Source of the DNA: Kiloniella sp. EL199
GTDB taxonomy: Bacteria > Pseudomonadota > Alphaproteobacteria > Kiloniellales > Kiloniellaceae
DNA length: 64,000 nucleotides
Assembly (NCBI RefSeq): GCF_900313065.1
Contig: NZ_OMPU01000006.1
Coordinates: forward strand, 440,734 to 504,733
Direction of reading: 5' to 3'
Numbering within the stretch: position 1 is the first letter of the stretch; the number at the start of each line of letters is the position of its first letter. Positions 62,814 through 64,000 of the stretch are shown piece by piece. The position numbers were made by a program, and so were the translations under genes. The notes below the pieces were generated by a model. It was given only the letters and a program-made list of their open reading frames with translations. It made no database searches and was not told where the DNA came from.

Positions 62814-63522
62814 TGAGGAAGGGGCACGAGCCGTAGAGAAGTATGCCGCCGTGCCTCAGTTTGAACGAGCGATTGAACGCTTAGGTGGGCAGTTGCTTGA
62901 TAACCCTTTTATGGTGGCTCGATCGGGTTTGATTGCAAAGTTGCTATTTCTTCATGATGTCTATGGGCGGATAAAAGATGTGCCAGGGGATATCATAGAA
63001 CTGGGTGTTTGGTTAGGCCAATCACTTGTGATGTTTGAAAATCTACGGGCCATTCACGAGCCCTTTAACTCCTGTAGAACTATCTATGGGTTTGATACAT
63101 TTGAGGGGTATGTGGAAACCAGCGACCTTCCAATCGCCCAAAGTGAAATTGATAAGTATACCCAGCCTGAAAGTTGGCAAGAGGAGATCGAAGCTCTTTT
63201 TGCGGCACATTGTTCTATAAATAATTCAAATACAAAATTAGAACTCATTAAGGGAGACATACGGGAAACTCTTCCTGAATTCTCCGAAAGTTATAATGGC
63301 TTCGCAGCATGTATTTTTGTGGATATAGCGACTTTTGAAACAACGGAAATCGCTATCACCTTTGCCAATGAGCACTTGGTTAAAGGTGGGGTGCTGGTCA
63401 TTGATGACTATGGTGATACCTATCCTGGTGTTATGAAATCTTTAAAGGCAAATGGTATCGGCGATTACGAATGCGAGCTTAATCCTTATTTCAAAACGAA
63501 GTTACTGCTGTGGAAAAAATAA
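62788..63522 (+). CDS. Class I SAM-dependent methyltransferase (TylF/MycF-like)
   Basis: A 244-residue protein. GDIIELGVWLGQSLVMFENL is the SAM-binding glycine/acid loop, IYGFDTFEG and ELIKGDIRETLPEF are the next strands, and FVDIATFETTEIAITFANEHLVKGGVLVIDDYG holds the metal-type acids of the TylF/CmcI sugar O-methyltransferases. It may methylate a sugar made or attached by the neighbouring genes. Its start lies inside the end of the upstream dioxygenase and its end overlaps the next gene by 13 bases, so all three are coupled. Confidence 0.8.
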   Translation: MQKKTFSPSEEGARAVEKYAAVPQFERAIERLGGQLLDNPFMVARSGLIAKLLFLHDVYGRIKDVPGDIIELGVWLGQSLVMFENLRAIHEPFNSCRTIYGFDTFEGYVETSDLPIAQSEIDKYTQPESWQEEIEALFAAHCSINNSNTKLELIKGDIRETLPEFSESYNGFAACIFVDIATFETTEIAITFANEHLVKGGVLVIDDYGDTYPGVMKSLKANGIGDYECELNPYFKTKLLLWKK

Positions 63523-64000
63523 CTGAAAATGCTAAAACCGCTTTCGATAAAGACGGTGTTTTTGTTGCTGAGAAACTGTTGTCAAATGAACAGGTATCGG
63601 AGTTAAGAGAAGGCTTTTGGGCTTCGCGTGAGTATTGCGCTAAGTTGCAAAAGAAGTATGAGCTGGATGTTCAGCAAACAGATACGGTTCACCATGTGCT
63701 GTTCATGCATGAAATTTTTCAAGAAGTCCTGGATAACCCAGAATATATGGCAATTGTAGAGACCTTCTTTGGAGGAAGTAAATTTGTACTGAACTCTATT
63801 GGCGGGCAAAACAATAGAGGCGATGCAAACTATGCTTCAAACATTCATCGGGATGTTCGCTTTTATACTCAAGATCGCCTGATGTTAAATACGATCCTAA
63901 TTATTGATGATTTTACGGAGACTAACGGTCCAACCGAGTTTTTACTGGGGTCTGATAAAGTTAAGGATAAACCCAGTGAAGAGAGCTTTAGTGAAAAGGC
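63510..64000 (+). CDS. Second PhyH-type dioxygenase, N-terminal part (runs off window)
   Basis: A frame open from a GTG at 63510 to the end of the window (163 codons so far), in a different frame from the methyltransferase whose last 13 bases it overlaps. It reads VEKITENAKTAFDKDGVFVAEKLLSNEQVSELREGF, the PhyH beginning, and later NIHRDVRFYTQDRLMLNTILIIDDFTETNGPTEFLLGS, with HRD as the iron-binding His and Asp. The next in-frame ATG is much later and would remove the N-terminal fold, so GTG is the best start. The distal His and Arg lie outside the window. The function is probably like that of the first dioxygenase. Confidence 0.75.
   Translation, partial: MEKITENAKTAFDKDGVFVAEKLLSNEQVSELREGFWASREYCAKLQKKYELDVQQTDTVHHVLFMHEIFQEVLDNPEYMAIVETFFGGSKFVLNSIGGQNNRGDANYASNIHRDVRFYTQDRLMLNTILIIDDFTETNGPTEFLLGSDKVKDKPSEESFSEK

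Noticed and set aside
1-64000. rRNA, tRNA or riboswitch
   Set aside because: Read for conserved stems and typical gene ends; none seen. A covariance-model search would be needed to exclude small RNAs.

Overview
This window is a 64-kb piece of an alphaproteobacterial chromosome. The clearest markers are the CtrA cell-cycle circuit (chpT, ctrA, sciP) and the CtrA-linked flagellar regulator FlbD, together with a flagellar gene order in which fliF-fliG-fliH-fliN-motA-flbD-flhA-flhF-flhG run as one block. The DNA looks only moderately GC-rich. The metabolic genes (an NAD-type formate dehydrogenase, an MttB-family methyltransferase with a dimethylglycine-dehydrogenase-like enzyme, and FutA/FbpA-type iron uptake) suggest a free-living, probably marine, motile heterotroph of a Rhodospirillales-like group. 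The genus cannot be fixed from sequence alone.

Positions 1-17.4 kb are mixed housekeeping and accessory genes: the end of an RTX-repeat protein, an amidase, divergent oxyR/katA, an orphan PAS histidine kinase with an intact IS3-family element inserted just behind it, a cytochrome P460-like protein, a two-gene formate dehydrogenase operon, chpT, and an iron ABC transporter (binding protein and permease, convergent).

Positions 17.7-26.4 kb hold a chemotaxis operon (cheA-cheW-cheY-cheB-cheR), then ctrA divergent from fliI-fliJ. A perfect CtrA box (TTAA-N7-TTAA) lies in the ctrA/fliI intergenic region. Positions 26.4-33.2 kb are accessory: an AT-rich, translationally coupled pair of a GNAT/LuxI-like acyltransferase and a LuxR-type regulator (a candidate undescribed signalling pair), and a LysR gene divergent from mttB and a DMGDH-like gene.

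Positions 33.3-50.2 kb are flagellar genes on the minus strand: export gate, basal body, switch, FlbD, SciP, hook, hook cap, hook-length control, and a divergent FliS-like protein. A good sigma-54 promoter lies ahead of the last group. Positions 51.1-59.4 kb are the filament locus on the plus strand: one flagellin under a textbook sigma-54 site, a DegT-type aminotransferase, three tandem nearly identical flagellin genes each with its own perfect CtrA box and a conserved 147-nt leader, then flaG, fliD and fliS. Positions 59.5-64 kb carry a TPR/GT41 (O-GlcNAc-transferase-like) protein, two PhyH-type dioxygenases and a methyltransferase; next to the flagellins these look like a flagellin or surface glycan modification set.

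Read together, ChpT would phosphorylate CtrA, SciP would restrain it, CtrA would drive early flagellar genes and the tandem flagellins, and FlbD with sigma-54 would drive the hook operon and the single flagellin. No rRNA, tRNA or CRISPR array was seen.
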